Shown here: piece by piece, positions 37,869 to 48,392 of the stretch
Layout: every line of letters begins with the position of its first letter
Position numbering within the stretch: the first letter of the stretch is position 1
Source of the DNA: Isoetes taiwanensis
Taxonomy: Eukaryota; Streptophyta; Lycopodiopsida; Isoetales; Isoetaceae
NCBI GenBank assembly: GCA_021234155.1
Contig: JAJEKV010000017.1
Coordinates: 1,791,467-1,855,466 of the forward strand
Direction: 5' to 3'
Length of the DNA: 64,000 nt
Position numbers and translations under genes: made by a program
Notes under the pieces: generated by a model
Told to the model about the DNA's origin: nothing
The model's database searches: none
The model's input: only the letters and a program-made list of their open reading frames with translations

Positions 37869-37903
37869 CGGTTCTATTGTTGTCGCAATAGAACCGTGGC
37901 ATT
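37869..37903. other. Helentron 3' terminal hairpin (element A)
   Basis: ggttctattg and caatagaacc form a perfect 10-bp stem around ttgtcg, followed by gtggcatt and the next element. The same hairpin with one loop change is at about 43272-43305. Confidence 0.85.
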
Positions 37904-40900
37904 CCTAGGATGGGTCCTATGATGGGCATATACTGGCCGATAGAAGAGGAACCAACTCAAACACTACTCAGCATGGAAACTGAAAAGGAAGAGAAGCTAA
38001 AGAGAAATAAAGTACAAAGAAAGGGAGAAACGAGTCTACAAGGTCACTGGAAAAGAATGCATAGATAAGGCTGACGGCAATCAGAGTAAAACGAAGGAAG
38101 AGGAAACTAAGAAAAATGGAGGAAAAAGGAGATAAAGAGAAGACAGAGACAAAGAAACGATGAAGAAACAGATAAGAAATCCAGTTTTGAGTACTGAGTA
38201 CCGTTTAGGAAAAAGACGAAACAAACGAAGTGAGGAAATGAGAAATATGATGGCTAGAAGACCAGAGTGGCAAATTTCGGAAAAGATGATATAACAGAGA
38301 TCAAAGGGGCAAAGAAGCAACAAGATATTAGAGCAATAAGACAAACGTGCAGAAGGGGCAAGTCAGAAGTACTAGAGTACCGAATGAAATGGCTCGTCGA
38401 GAGCAGAGAGCAACCAAGGCAACCGAAGTAAATGAAGGGAAGAAGAAACCAAGAAACTGGAGCAAACGGGATAAAGAGAAGAAAGAGATAATGGAGCAAT
38501 AAGGAAGTAGAAAGAGCAAGTAATGCCGGAATTTAGATAATGGAATGAGTAAAAGGACCCAATGGAACTATGCAGAGAGAGATAGAAAGGAACATCAACA
38601 AATGCCACAATGAAACAATGTGGTAAGAGAAGGAGAAAGGAACTTACAGACGAGCAATCCAAACCACAAACATGGTAATATCAGCATGTAAACATCTCAA
38701 ATAACTAACATAGCAGTAACAAAGAAACTAGAAACCGAACTAGCCTTCCTAGCAATAGAAAAGAGCAAAAGGACAAAGAAACCAAGACAGAACCATGCAA
38801 TCAAAGAAGTAATAAGGTCAACAAACTTAAATAGAGCAACAAGCCAAAGGAATTCCATGAAGGAAAGAAAGTACCGTCAAAAAGAGAAATGATATCCAAA
38901 TGGCACTATTGAGATAATGAGGAGCATATAGCAACTCGAGCGCAACAAATCCACAATGGCGTACGTCAGAAATAATAGAATAGACAGAGCAAAGAAGTGA
39001 AGTGGAGAATTAGGTCTGCCAACGTCACAACTACAAAATGACGAATCGAAACGGAAGAGACAACTGAGGTACTGGTAATAGAAGGAGGAAGATGAAGCAA
39101 GAGCTAATATAATAAAATGGAAAAAATAAACATGCATACGTTGATAGAGAAATTGGCCAAAACGTTCGCACATCGGTATCATGCCGAAAGAGAAACAAAG
39201 ATACCCCATATGAACATACGTAACATCATACCATAATGAAGCACAAAGGCCATCTCTAGCACCTTGATCAACGTCTCAACCAAAAGAAACGAATTCAATC
39301 ACCATACGGAGATATGGAAAACGACGAGAAAAACAGTCGCCTATGGGACAAGACCTCCCTCGACAAAAAACTACCAAGCCAATGTTAGCATAAAGATCTG
39401 CCAAATTGTATTTAAAAGGAAATACATCACAAACATGCAAAATAGAGAACCAGGAATCTAACGATTATGGGAAAAAGCCCTAAAAGGAGCAAAGTAGAGG
39501 AAAGAACAACGATGTGTAAAGAATCAACGAAAGAAGGAACATGAGAAGAATAGGTTAACCAAGACAGATAGAATAAACACAAAAATAGCAGACCAAAGGA
39601 GCAGCTAGAACGATGGGATATAGAAACTAAAGAGACAAATGAACCAAATAGGGCAAATGGATACAACTGAGGGGCGCCTAAGGTGGAAAAATCATGGAGC
39701 AAGGGAGCACATAAGCAAGTGGCTAGCAGAGACGAAGAGGTAATGGTAATCAATGAAATGAAGAGACAAAAAAGGATTACTCGAACTTGATCGATATAGA
39801 CGGAGCAATGACAACAAAGGCGCTGACGTGGCCGGGAACCATGGTGCCCTCAGACTAAAAATAAAAGAAAGAAGCAAGCAAGAGCGGAACAAATGGAAGA
39901 ATAGCGGGCAAACGTAGGGTGCAAGAGAAAATAGAGAGACTAAAGCAAAAAGGAACAAAGAACGAGATATGAAGAAGAAAATGAAAGGGACAAATCATGT
40001 CAAAGAGATCACTAGCAAAGTCAAGTCAAAAGTACCATTAACCCAGCAAATTTAAGGAACACAAGGAACCACTAGAATGGATCATAACTAGCCATACGTA
40101 ACGCCCTACCAGTGGCAAGAGTAAGAACCTACCAGAACCCAAGAATCAGAGAGCAATAACAAATGGACCCTATGACCAAAAAATAAGAGTTAAGTAGGCA
40201 AAACCCAATCAAGCCATGGCACAACAAGAAAATGAAAAATAATAATCGAGATAAGGAAAGAAAAGAATAGTCATGAGGCAAAAATCGTGGAAGCATAAGA
40301 AAACCCAAAAGGAACCCCAAGAACGAAGTAAATGCAGAGCACAAATGGTGAACCCCAAAAACATGCAGAATCAGAAGAATAGAACTCCAGTCAAAAGTCA
40401 TATTCTAACCAGACGATAAGCACTTGTCAAACTAAAAAATATAACATCACGAGAATGCGAAGATAGAATGATGAATAGAATAGAATAGAAAATACCACAT
40501 GCGAAATGAAAATACCACATGCGAAAAGAACGCCGATACATTCTACGAAACAACGTGTAACAGGTAGATGAAGCAAGTAACTGAATGGACGCAAAACTCA
40601 AAACCATGTCACCAAGATAAGCCAGCGCAAACAAAGTCGTATCCTCTCCCATTATCTCTCGTGGTGTGAGATCATGTAACACGAAAACCCCAAGATAAAG
40701 GTGCAGAAGCCACTATAACAAAATATGCAGGACTCAAAGATGCATACATCGAATAGACATACAATGCAGTCGACAACACAAGCCAACTACTAGCATGGGA
40801 CGTAAGGACTAACAACATAGATGAAAAGTGCCAAAAGATATGCACTAACATGAAACTTGACAAACGATTACACTATAACTTAACGTCATACCACTTTGGT

Positions 40901-42027
40901 AGCATCCCTTCTGGGATCTATGACATCACATTCTCAAGCACACCCACACATACTGACCCAGAGATGAAAAGATGAAGGACGACAACAAGCACTTTAAAGA
41001 TAACAGAAGGAATTGGTGAAGTCCCACCAATTTAGCACCGCACAACGTGAGCGTTGTGAATTGCAACCAAGGGGCCACAACACTGATAGACAACAAATAG
41101 TCGCGCAAATAAGAATAACATGCATGTGTGAGCGTATCCTTAAAACACCTACAATAACAATGGTTAATGCTAAACGAAACCAACATATAGAAAAACAACT
41201 CTAAGAACCATGTATACACATATATTGAAAATAGAACGAGTGAAGTCCCTAAGAATGCATGCCTGAACCCCCTGCTGATAGAAGCACGTACCCTAAATAG
41301 ATGCACGAGCAATAAAAAACTAGAAACCTCCAACAAATTGACCAAAAAAGGCTAACCTATAAACACATCAGGAATGCTGGAATATAAAAGTAAGGAAATC
41401 GTAGAAAACAATTGGGGCATCGAAATACCATTACTATATTATGATTAAGGGTAGAAAAAAGGGGAGAACGTCACAAGAGCCTAGGCAAAGCGGCAACCAT
41501 GCTAAACCTGGAACTCCTAACACTAAACCTCTCGCTCAAGAGAAACTTGTCAGAAACTAAACAACAAAAAACGGCGGAGCATCAAACCCCTAACCCAGAC
41601 TGCAAAGCTAGATTCAGAGAGAAAACTAAGTCGGACTCACCAATCCAAGGGTTAATTATATCCACACCATCAACCAACAAGAGAGATGCATCTCTATTAC
41701 GCCCTTAATGTGCAAATAGGAAGAAACAACCCTCAGAATGTTATGTACCAAAATACAAAATAAGGAGAAACTACGAAACCAAAAGGAGGGGAGAAAAAGG
41801 GGGCAACTTAACAACAAAGACTAAAGCAACTCAAAAGGAGACGAAGCAAGCAAAGAATAGATGCAGAACCAACAAAAAGGAGCAGGAACACACAAGCTTG
41901 AGAAAGGAAAATGAAGAGCACAGGAACAAGGATCTAGGCTCTAGCAAGTACAAGAAACAAAAGAGCGAGAAATAAACCTAATAAGAAAAATACGAAATCA
42001 TAAAAGCAAAGGATAATGCAAGGCATA

Positions 42028-42732
42028 TTAAGGATAAAAACGAGAAAAAATAAAGCTGGAAGGAAAGAAAAAGATAAGATAGATCAACAGATGGAATGCT
42101 CTGTCGGGGTAGAGTAAACTCTTGAGGATTGAATGGGAAAAAAACATAAACATAAAGGAGGTGCAAGGCCCCAGAACTTCAAGACAAAAAAAGGGGAAGC
42201 AGAATCCCGGTATCCCCCAGCAAAAAAGGCACAACCTGGTATCCCGCTTCCAAGTGTTTGCAACAGAAGCGGAAGCGGTTGCCGATTGCAGAGGAAAAAA
42301 TCGAGAGAGGAATTGCGAGGGACGATTGCAGATGAGTGATTGTGAGGGAAGCTGCAGAAGATTGAAGATTGCTGAGTATGCTCCACAACCAGAAAACCAA
42401 GAAAGCAGAGCGGCAAGGTAGGTCGGAATAGATCTAAAATCCAAGAAAGCCAAGAAAGCAGAGGCAGAAGCGAATCGAAAAAGGGAAAGGCCATTAACAG
42501 ATTTAACCCCTGCCAAACCATTCTGTAACAAGGGCAAAATCGAGCCTCCTTGATCCATGAACCAGACAGAAGGAAAGATGCGGCCTGAGGATGGAGGAAA
42601 GCAAGATCGAAAACATACCAAGGGGCTGGATAAGAAGAGATCAGAGAGAGCAGTAAGACACTCAGAGAAAAAAGGGGAGGAATCAAAGACCTGAAACCAT
42701 GAATCCATCATGCCAAAGAGATGCATGCTCAC
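42028..42732 (-). pseudogene. Long minus-strand open frame in element B, probably not a protein
   Basis: A 234-codon frame rich in Ser, Leu and Phe, without a recognised domain. The region (42.1-42.9 kb) is less T-depleted than the rest of the element and lies directly downstream of the captured first exon. It may be intron or further exon sequence from the same captured gene. Pyrimidine-rich composition explains its openness equally well. Confidence 0.25.
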
Positions 42733-42906
42733 GAACCCAAGGATATCATGCTTTCAAACCAAACAAAAGCAAAAGAGGAAAAACCTGACTGACAAGCCGT
42801 GGCAAACCCCATCCTGTACACCGTAGCAGAACAACCACCACCGATGCACGAAGCCTACAAAACGAAAACCAATAACCGAAAATATTGTAAACAACGAGAT
42901 TCATAC

Positions 42907-43139
42907 CTTCCTTGCAGAAAATCCGTTCGGGGAGCATGGAGTGCGTGATGCAATTCGGGCGGCTTGTGGAAATCCGAGTTTGAGGGTGGTGTGCTTTGAA
43001 GCAGGTCGTGCTGCTTGGAGAAACATCTGAATCTGTTTGTGGCCAGAGATGGAGCGGGGCTGCTTGTAGAAAATATCGAATCATTTGGTGGAGTGTGGAA
43101 ACTGATTGGAAACTGATTGGGACAGGCAGCCATCCACAA
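42907..43139 (-). pseudogene. Captured host first exon in element B
   Basis: On the minus strand a ctagggttcttt leader is followed by a start codon and an open frame of about 77 codons ending at aaggaag|gtatga, a good donor. It begins MAACPNQFPISFHTPPNDSI (or two codons earlier). It is rich in Ser/Thr/Pro and poor in acidic residues at its start, as organelle targeting peptides often are. A possible second exon follows beyond an acceptor (gtgtacag) near 42815. The gene family is not recognised. It abuts the shared 3' end of the element (43151), as expected for gene capture. Confidence 0.5.
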
Positions 43140-43717
43140 AGAACCCTAGAAACTGATAGGATAGAGAAGAAGGAGAAATCTAGCTCAAGAGAACGCCGAT
43201 GAAAAGAATAATGAAGAGAGGCTGAATAAATAGGATGAGTGATAAAGGGACGTCCCCATCCAAGGAATGTCGGTTCTATTGCTGTCGCAATAGAACCGTG
43301 GCATTACTTTGTGGATGATGTTATACGCTAGATTGCTTTGTGGTTGATGTTGTGGATGCTCCCGAAATGTTTCCTCCCCACGTAGTCCTTTTGGACTAAC
43401 CCCCTTGTGTTGTTTGTGTATGTTTAAGACGGTACGTCCTGAGCTGAGAATGCAGTATTCGGATGGAGAGTCTAGGGATGAGGGTGCGACAGCAGGAGCG
43501 TTTTCCAGAGTCATCCTGAGTGACTTATAAGGAGGACTTGTTGAGCTAGTAGGAGTTGTTAGCATGCCAAACTCAGATGAGCTTGGTCTTGTAATTATCT
43601 GATCAATGGGACTAATACTTTATTGAGCAAGTATACAAGTATCTTAGATGTTTAACTTAGATGTTAAACGTGTCGGTGCAACAGCCTAGGCCAAGGGGCT
43701 AGGTCCGTTTCAGCTTC

Positions 43718-44977
43718 CAAGTCGAATCTGGTTGAACAAGAAAATGCTTACTTTAGGCACCATGGCTATGGCGCATCTGTTATCGAAAAAAGTAGTTAGG
43801 GGTGCCATCAATGGTGAACCTAAGAAAAAAACTAATGTCAAATCCACGTTACAAGGCCAAATCCTAAAATTTTTGCATAAACATGTGTTCTAAGATATGC
43901 TGAACCTAAATTCACTTATTGTACATCCTGAAATTAAACCTACAAATCAAAATTATCACTCAAAGTCAGGGGGTCCAGACACCCTGATGGTGATAAGTTA
44001 GCTGCAATGGCACATTCTGTTCATGTGAAACAAAGATCCTTAATGGTGAGGCGATGATTATGGCATGGCAATGAAATGCATCTGCATGGTGGAAAGGTGA
44101 TGAAGACCTGGTGACAACCTGTAGACAGAGTGGTGGTAACTTTAGATACAATTGACACATTTGAGTTCCTGAATGGTGATAGTAAATATCTTACACCTGC
44201 ATAAACTTGTATACACTTACCTAGGAACTACTTGATTATTACTTGGATCATGACTTAGGAGAAATTGAACCCCTATTGACCAGATTACTAGCGAATTGCC
44301 ATTGTCTGCTTGCATCTGTAAACAAACAACAAAATCTTGTCAATCAAAATATAATGCCTCGTGTTATGATCAACAAGATTGCCTCCAAAGTTCAAATCAT
44401 TTACTCTATAGACATATCAAAGAAAGAATAATGATAAACAAAATGAACTAAGCTTCAACATTAAGCAACAACACTTTAAATTGCTAAAACACAAATTCAT
44501 ATTGTGCAAAAATGATTTCTATAAGCACAATTTCATATTGTGCACAAATGATTTGGTCTCAAAGACCACATTGTTAAGATGTTCTACCTGGAATCTTCAT
44601 AAAAGGGAGTCCACAATTACCATGCAATTTGCAGATGAGTTTACAAAATCAGTTGGTTCATAGGGCATGCCAATCACAAGAAATAGAGACGGCTTCAATA
44701 TTGCTTTCAGTTGAAGTTAGGAACATTGGAGACCTGCACAATAAGCTATCAATTAGATAAAGCAAGAGTCTTTGAAAACAGAAGGCCTGAATACAACCTT
44801 AACATCCGATATCAAACATGGTGTATTTATGGGCATTTTTTGGTAGATGAAAATCTACCACAGAATCTAAGGCAAAACTGTAAGGTGTTGCATCTTGAAC
44901 AAGCCAAATTTCATTCCCAAATGGAAGCAAAAACCATCTATCTTTGATAATTGTGTAGTCATTGAAAAGCCATATTT
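43718..44977. other. Unassigned stretch right of the LTR retrotransposon
   Basis: AT-rich. No exon with clear signals and no RNA gene. An imperfect repeat (aaattcatattgtgcaaaaatgat at about 44491, similar at about 44527) is visible. Confidence 0.4.
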
Positions 44978-45223
44978 CTCAAGTCCATTTAGGAACGAAA
45001 ATAAAAGAACATAAGCAGGAACATTTAGATGAAAGAGATAATCAGAATTTCCCAAAGGAATGAATGAATATGAAAAGGAATCAATGAATATGAACATGTT
45101 CTCAAGTCCATTTAGGAACGAAAATAAAAGAACATAAGCAGGAACATTGAGATGAAAGAGTTAATCCGAATTTCCCAAAGGCGTGAATGAATATGAAAAG
45201 GAATCAATGAATATGGACATGCA
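44978..45223. repeat. 123-bp tandem duplication
   Basis: ctcaagtccatttaggaacg through aatcaatgaatatg is repeated at 44978 and 45101 with few differences. Confidence 0.9.
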
Positions 45224-45811
45224 GCGCATGCAATAGTATCATGCATCCAATCAAGCAAAAAATGAGAAAACAACTACCAAACTTACTAAATAGTTAAAAG
45301 AATAAGCATGAACTTCTTCAGCTCTGTCAGCCCTGCATGCATGAGAGAACAGCATCAGAATGCATGCATTTAAGCCTGAATTCCATATTAATATTGAAAA
45401 AAAAATCTCTGAAGCTTTATCTCTACCTTCCAATGCTCAAAATACAGGCCAACTTTTGTTTTAACAGTATTTGTTGGTTTAAGCACTGCAATAAGAGGTC
45501 TGAAAGAGTTGCTCTTCCTATAGGAGCATAGGAGGAGCTTAATCAGCATCTTCAGCCTTGCTCTAAGATTCGTTAACACAAGGAGGAGGACCTGCAATAA
45601 ATAATCATGAGAATGAATCAGAATTCATGCTTTTTCAAATGAATTAAACTAAAAGCTTGAGAGCTTACCTCTTCTCCTAATGCCGCAAACAGAAGCTGGA
45701 GACTCATAACAGGCGCCACAAAAGGATACAGAAGGAAGCATGAACTTCGAAAGGGGTCATGCAATCTATTTATACTTGCATTGCAAGCAAAGAAACAAAG
45801 ATAAAAGTTTC
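45224..45811. other. Unassigned stretch
   Basis: Short open frames only. Possible minus-strand splice signals (for example gcttacctctt at about 45661) hint at transcribed sequence, but no product can be read. Confidence 0.3.
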
Positions 45812-46010
45812 AGAATAGAATAGAATAGAATATGATTTTATCGTCCACGGAGACCAACTGGCCTATGGGACCCAAGTACAAAGAGAGAGCAGCAGGCGTA
45901 TTACTACCAGGATTAAAAAACCCCCGCCCCGAAGGGTTTTCGGGGGAAAAACCTTAGTAGCAATAAGGATGCTGACATACTGCACAGTTATATACATAAT
46001 CACAAGTATA
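45812..46010 (-). mobile_element. LINE 3' end fragment with (TATTC)n tail
   Basis: The minus strand has the same 3' terminal layout as LINEs 3 and 4: gggtttttaatcc, gggtcccataggcc, agttggtctccgtggacgat, aaaat. A tail of attct repeats follows (45812-45833 on plus as agaat repeats). Only about 200 bp of 3' untranslated region remain. Confidence 0.85.
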
Positions 46011-46750
46011 GTCAGAACTGGCCATGTCAAGGATCCTGAGGATTTGCAGCTTAGATCATGCCAAATAAGCAATAAATAGATGAAAATCATTCAAATTTGG
46101 AGGGAATCATGACAAGAGGCGCGGAAATCCTCGAGAACCATGGTTTTTACTCTTAAAAATCCTCAGATAAATTCGAAAACCATGGAATAAGCATTGTTCT
46201 AGAAGGCGCCAAGAGAGACAATAGCCCCATAGCCATAACCATCGGTACAACTCCTCCCGCAATAACTAAGAATAGGGCAAGCCATCCGCAGAAGCAGGGG
46301 CGCCATTGTGGATTAGGGCAACACCATCGTTGGTCCACGCATGCGCCATCCAAGACAAATCTTCAACCAAGCAGGTGATGCCACTTAACCAAAAGAATGA
46401 GTCAACTATCGCCTCTATTTTAACTCTCACCAATGACGGGGACCCCACCTTAAAAGGCTGAAGCATTAACATTGAGCCATTTCAATATGGTAGGGAGACA
46501 GGTGTGCACATTCGATATGGCATTGTCTCCCGGCAGGCCCACAGTTGCCGTTGCATAGCATTTCCTGCTTCAAAATTTTTCCCATCATCGGAAAGATGTG
46601 CTATGGATAGCCTAGTGACTCAAACCGCAAATTATCTGTAATAAACAATAGGTCGGAATTACGACGGCTCTACAGAATAGAAGCCTGTTTTACAGAGCCG
46701 ATCGATTTGTTCAAGTTTTCAAGCTATTGTTATGGTTATTTATGTACTAC
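46011..46750. other. Unassigned stretch
   Basis: The minus-strand frame 46266-46472 looks protein-like, with FFWLSGITCLVEDLSWMAHA. It has no recognised family and no clear start or splice signals. It may be a decayed exon. Confidence 0.3.
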
Positions 46751-46903
46751 GTAATGCACGGCTGGAAGAGATTCCGGCATATAATTTTTGAGGTGGCGCC
46801 GCTAGCTGAGGCGGCCGATGAGCGGCAGAGTCGCGTATAGCCGCCGAGGTTGGCAGAGGCGCCGAGAAAATTATGGTCGGAATCTCTTCCGGCCGTGCAT
46901 TAC
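46751..46903. mobile_element. 153-bp MITE-like element with GC-rich core
   Basis: Inverted ends gtaatgcacggctggaagag and ctcttccggccgtgcattac extend to about 37 bp with two or three mismatches (attccggcatataatttt against its partner). The core is GC-rich (gccgctagctgaggcggccg). It is preceded by ttatgtacta and followed by gggacgtaaac, which are themselves partly complementary. No coding sequence. Confidence 0.85.
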
Positions 46904-47532
46904 GGGACGTAAACAATGGTATGCCTTAAATTACGTTCAAAAAGCCGCCATAGTCGATGCTTAGGAGTTTCGCCATAGTTTGGGGATAAGTAGTTTGTGG
47001 GATTCAAGAGCTCTGGCAAAGCAGCAGAAGCTACGGAGCTCATAAGCTTTCGCTATGAGAAAGAAGCAGCTTAAAACTCTGAGAAAGAACGCTCGAGATT
47101 AAAAAGAAAAGATGAAGCTTTCGTGAAGCAGTTGAAGCTCTGCTTGCTTTGCAGATGAAGCTCTGTTTGCGTGAAGCAGATTGTTTCATTTGCAGATGAA
47201 GCTTTGCAGTGAAGCAGATGAAGCTCTGCTTGCTTATGAAGATGAAGCTCCCCCAAGTCCGACAAATCAAAGCTATTAAAAAGCGTGACTGCGAGCTCGA
47301 AATATGCTGAAAACGCAATGCTAGAACAGAAGCAATGGCGACAGAATGGTATATGGCCATGGATGGGGACGCGAATATAGGGTTTGCACATTTGTTCTTG
47401 CCAACAGCGGCACCGCTCCATAAAATGCGGAGGTAATTACGCCTGATAAAACAAGCCATAATTTCCAGTAATTTAAGGCAACCATTGTTTATGTTGTTCA
47501 AGCATCAATAGTGTGATCATTTCTAGCCTACA
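46904..47532. repeat. Degenerate GAAGC-type repeat region
   Basis: Between about 47100 and 47260 the phrase gatgaagctctg (or a close variant with gaagcag) recurs about five times, with ttgctt or ttgcg after it. Minus-strand frames with repeated LHLQSKQ-like segments arise from it. The rest of the interval has no recognised gene. Confidence 0.65.
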
Positions 47533-47595
47533 CTAAGAGCCAGTTCACATGCTTGTAAAATGGTTCATTGTATGTGTATGTGAACCGGCTCTTAG
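47533..47595. mobile_element. 63-bp inverted-repeat element (mini MITE)
   Basis: ctaagagccagttcacat and atgtgaaccggctcttag form an 18-bp stem with one mismatch around a 27-bp loop. Transcribed, it would fold as a pre-miRNA-sized hairpin. A short MITE is the simplest explanation. Confidence 0.75.
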
Positions 47596-48288
47596 GTCTA
47601 AGAATTCTTTTTCATATATTTAAAAGTTAACCATTGGATTATAAACCATTGAAATGTTAAATATACACAATAAGTACAGCAAAATATATAAATACATGCC
47701 TGAACTGCAGTTGCGGCCCAGTGAAATCAACGCAAGCATAAACCCACCAACAACCACTTCTATAGTATGAAATTCATGACTGTAAGTACAAAATTTGGGA
47801 TATGTTTTAAGATTCGTGACCAGGCCGAACATTCCTCTCGAAGTATGGATACGGCCTTGTAGCTGGTCTAGTTGCCAAAGAACCCCTTCCAAGTGCCAGA
47901 AATTCTTCTCAAAGTATGGCTATGGCTTTGCAGAAGATCTACTAACTTGGCAGTTGAATCCCCAATGAGACCAAAGCAGTATTTGCAAATAAACATGCAT
48001 TGAAGCATTTGATTTCTCCATGATATAGGGCCGCAGAGGGAGGGGGAGGGGGGGAGGAGGTTGCATTATTCTATAGGATACTTTGTATTTCTAGAGGTCT
48101 GCATCCACCCACGTATGTGATGTTAGCTGTGTGAGATCATTATCATTATTTGTTATATACAACATGGTGACCAACCTTCTTGGTTGTGGCGTATAGCCAA
48201 GGGCCATGCCCCAAGGCTAAATTGTCACTTGGTGGTTTTGTTTAGTCTGTTTTGGCCTTCCTTTACCCCAAAATGGCCTCCTCTTGCC
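47596..48288. other. Unassigned stretch
   Basis: A minus-strand frame at 47690-47892 has protein-like composition (GVLWQLDQLQGRIHTSRGMF) but no family. tcaaagtatggctatgg-type sequence repeats imperfectly at about 47838 and 47910. A G-rich run (gggagggggagggggggagg) lies at about 48038-48058. Confidence 0.35.
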
Positions 48289-48392
48289 CCGGGGAGGGGG
48301 GGAGAGGGGGCTTCGCAATTATATTTGCTTCGATCAAGAGTGGCCTCCTCCTGCAAAAAGTGGGGGGGGGGTGTTGGGGGAGAAGGGGGTTC
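48289..48392 (+). other. G-rich tracts with quadruplex potential
   Basis: ggggagggggggagaggggg at about 48292-48311, and a run of nine or more G followed by tgttgggggagaaggggg at about 48361-48388, each contain four G runs of at least four on one strand. They interrupt otherwise AT-rich sequence. Confidence 0.7.

Larger units (their letters stand above)
36938..37903. mobile_element. Helentron-like element A, 0.97 kb
   Basis: It shares with C an internal 5' block (aagtgaagtggtgttctcat then tgagctttgtaaaa) and the hairpin modules. It shares with B the first 28 bp (tgggtcctatgatgggcata then tactggcc) and the last ~155 bp. The end is cccatccaaggaatg, the hairpin ggttctattg-ttgtcg-caatagaacc, then gtggcatt. 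Its extreme 5' bases (cctagga in B) are missing and replaced by LTR sequence at a ggatg microhomology. Non-coding. Confidence 0.8.
37904..43305. mobile_element. Helentron-like element B, 5.4 kb, T-depleted
   Basis: It starts immediately after the 3' end of element A with cctaggatgggtcctatgat. It ends with cccatccaaggaatg, the 10-bp hairpin with 6-base loop and gtggcatt (43305). The last ~155 bp are nearly identical to element A. For most of its length the plus strand is purine-rich and poor in T (lines of 60 bases with only 3-6 T). No Rep or helicase is recognised. Minus-strand frames of 60-234 codons are long because a strand poor in A rarely makes stops. A host first exon is captured near the 3' end. 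Confidence 0.8.
31271..43712 (+). mobile_element. Complete non-autonomous LTR retrotransposon with nested insertions
   Basis: Structure: 5' LTR 31271-33092 (tgtaacg...tttca), PBS 33095-33106, internal 33093-34616, PPT just before 34617, 3' LTR 34617-43712 interrupted by about 7.2 kb of younger elements. The flanks gcttc (31266-31270) and gcttc (43713-43717) form a perfect 5-bp target duplication. Without insertions the element is about 4.9 kb. The internal region of 1.5 kb encodes no gag or pol, so proteins must come from elsewhere (LARD/TRIM-like). The LTRs look only a few percent different by eye. Superfamily cannot be assigned without coding sequence. Confidence 0.95.
34617..43712 (+). repeat. 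3' LTR, interrupted by three Helentron-like elements
   Basis: The LTR parts are 34617-35464, 36326-36937 and 43306-43712. Together they are about 1.87 kb and colinear with the 5' LTR. The gaps are filled by element C (35465-36325) and the tandem pair A and B (36938-43305). Confidence 0.95.

Noticed and set aside
40474-40500. LINE tail (AATAG)n
   Set aside because: Only three units, and the conserved LINE 3' hairpin is absent next to it.
38081-41345. Many hydrophobic minus-strand open frames resembling membrane proteins
   Set aside because: The plus strand here is T-poor, so the minus strand is A-poor and rarely forms stop codons. The Leu/Ser/Phe-rich translations follow from composition and have no conserved motifs.
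36922-43320. 15-bp target-site duplication of a DNA transposon around 36938-43305
   Set aside because: Helentrons do not duplicate their target, and the repeat is better explained by a ggatg microhomology switch at the 5' end of element A.
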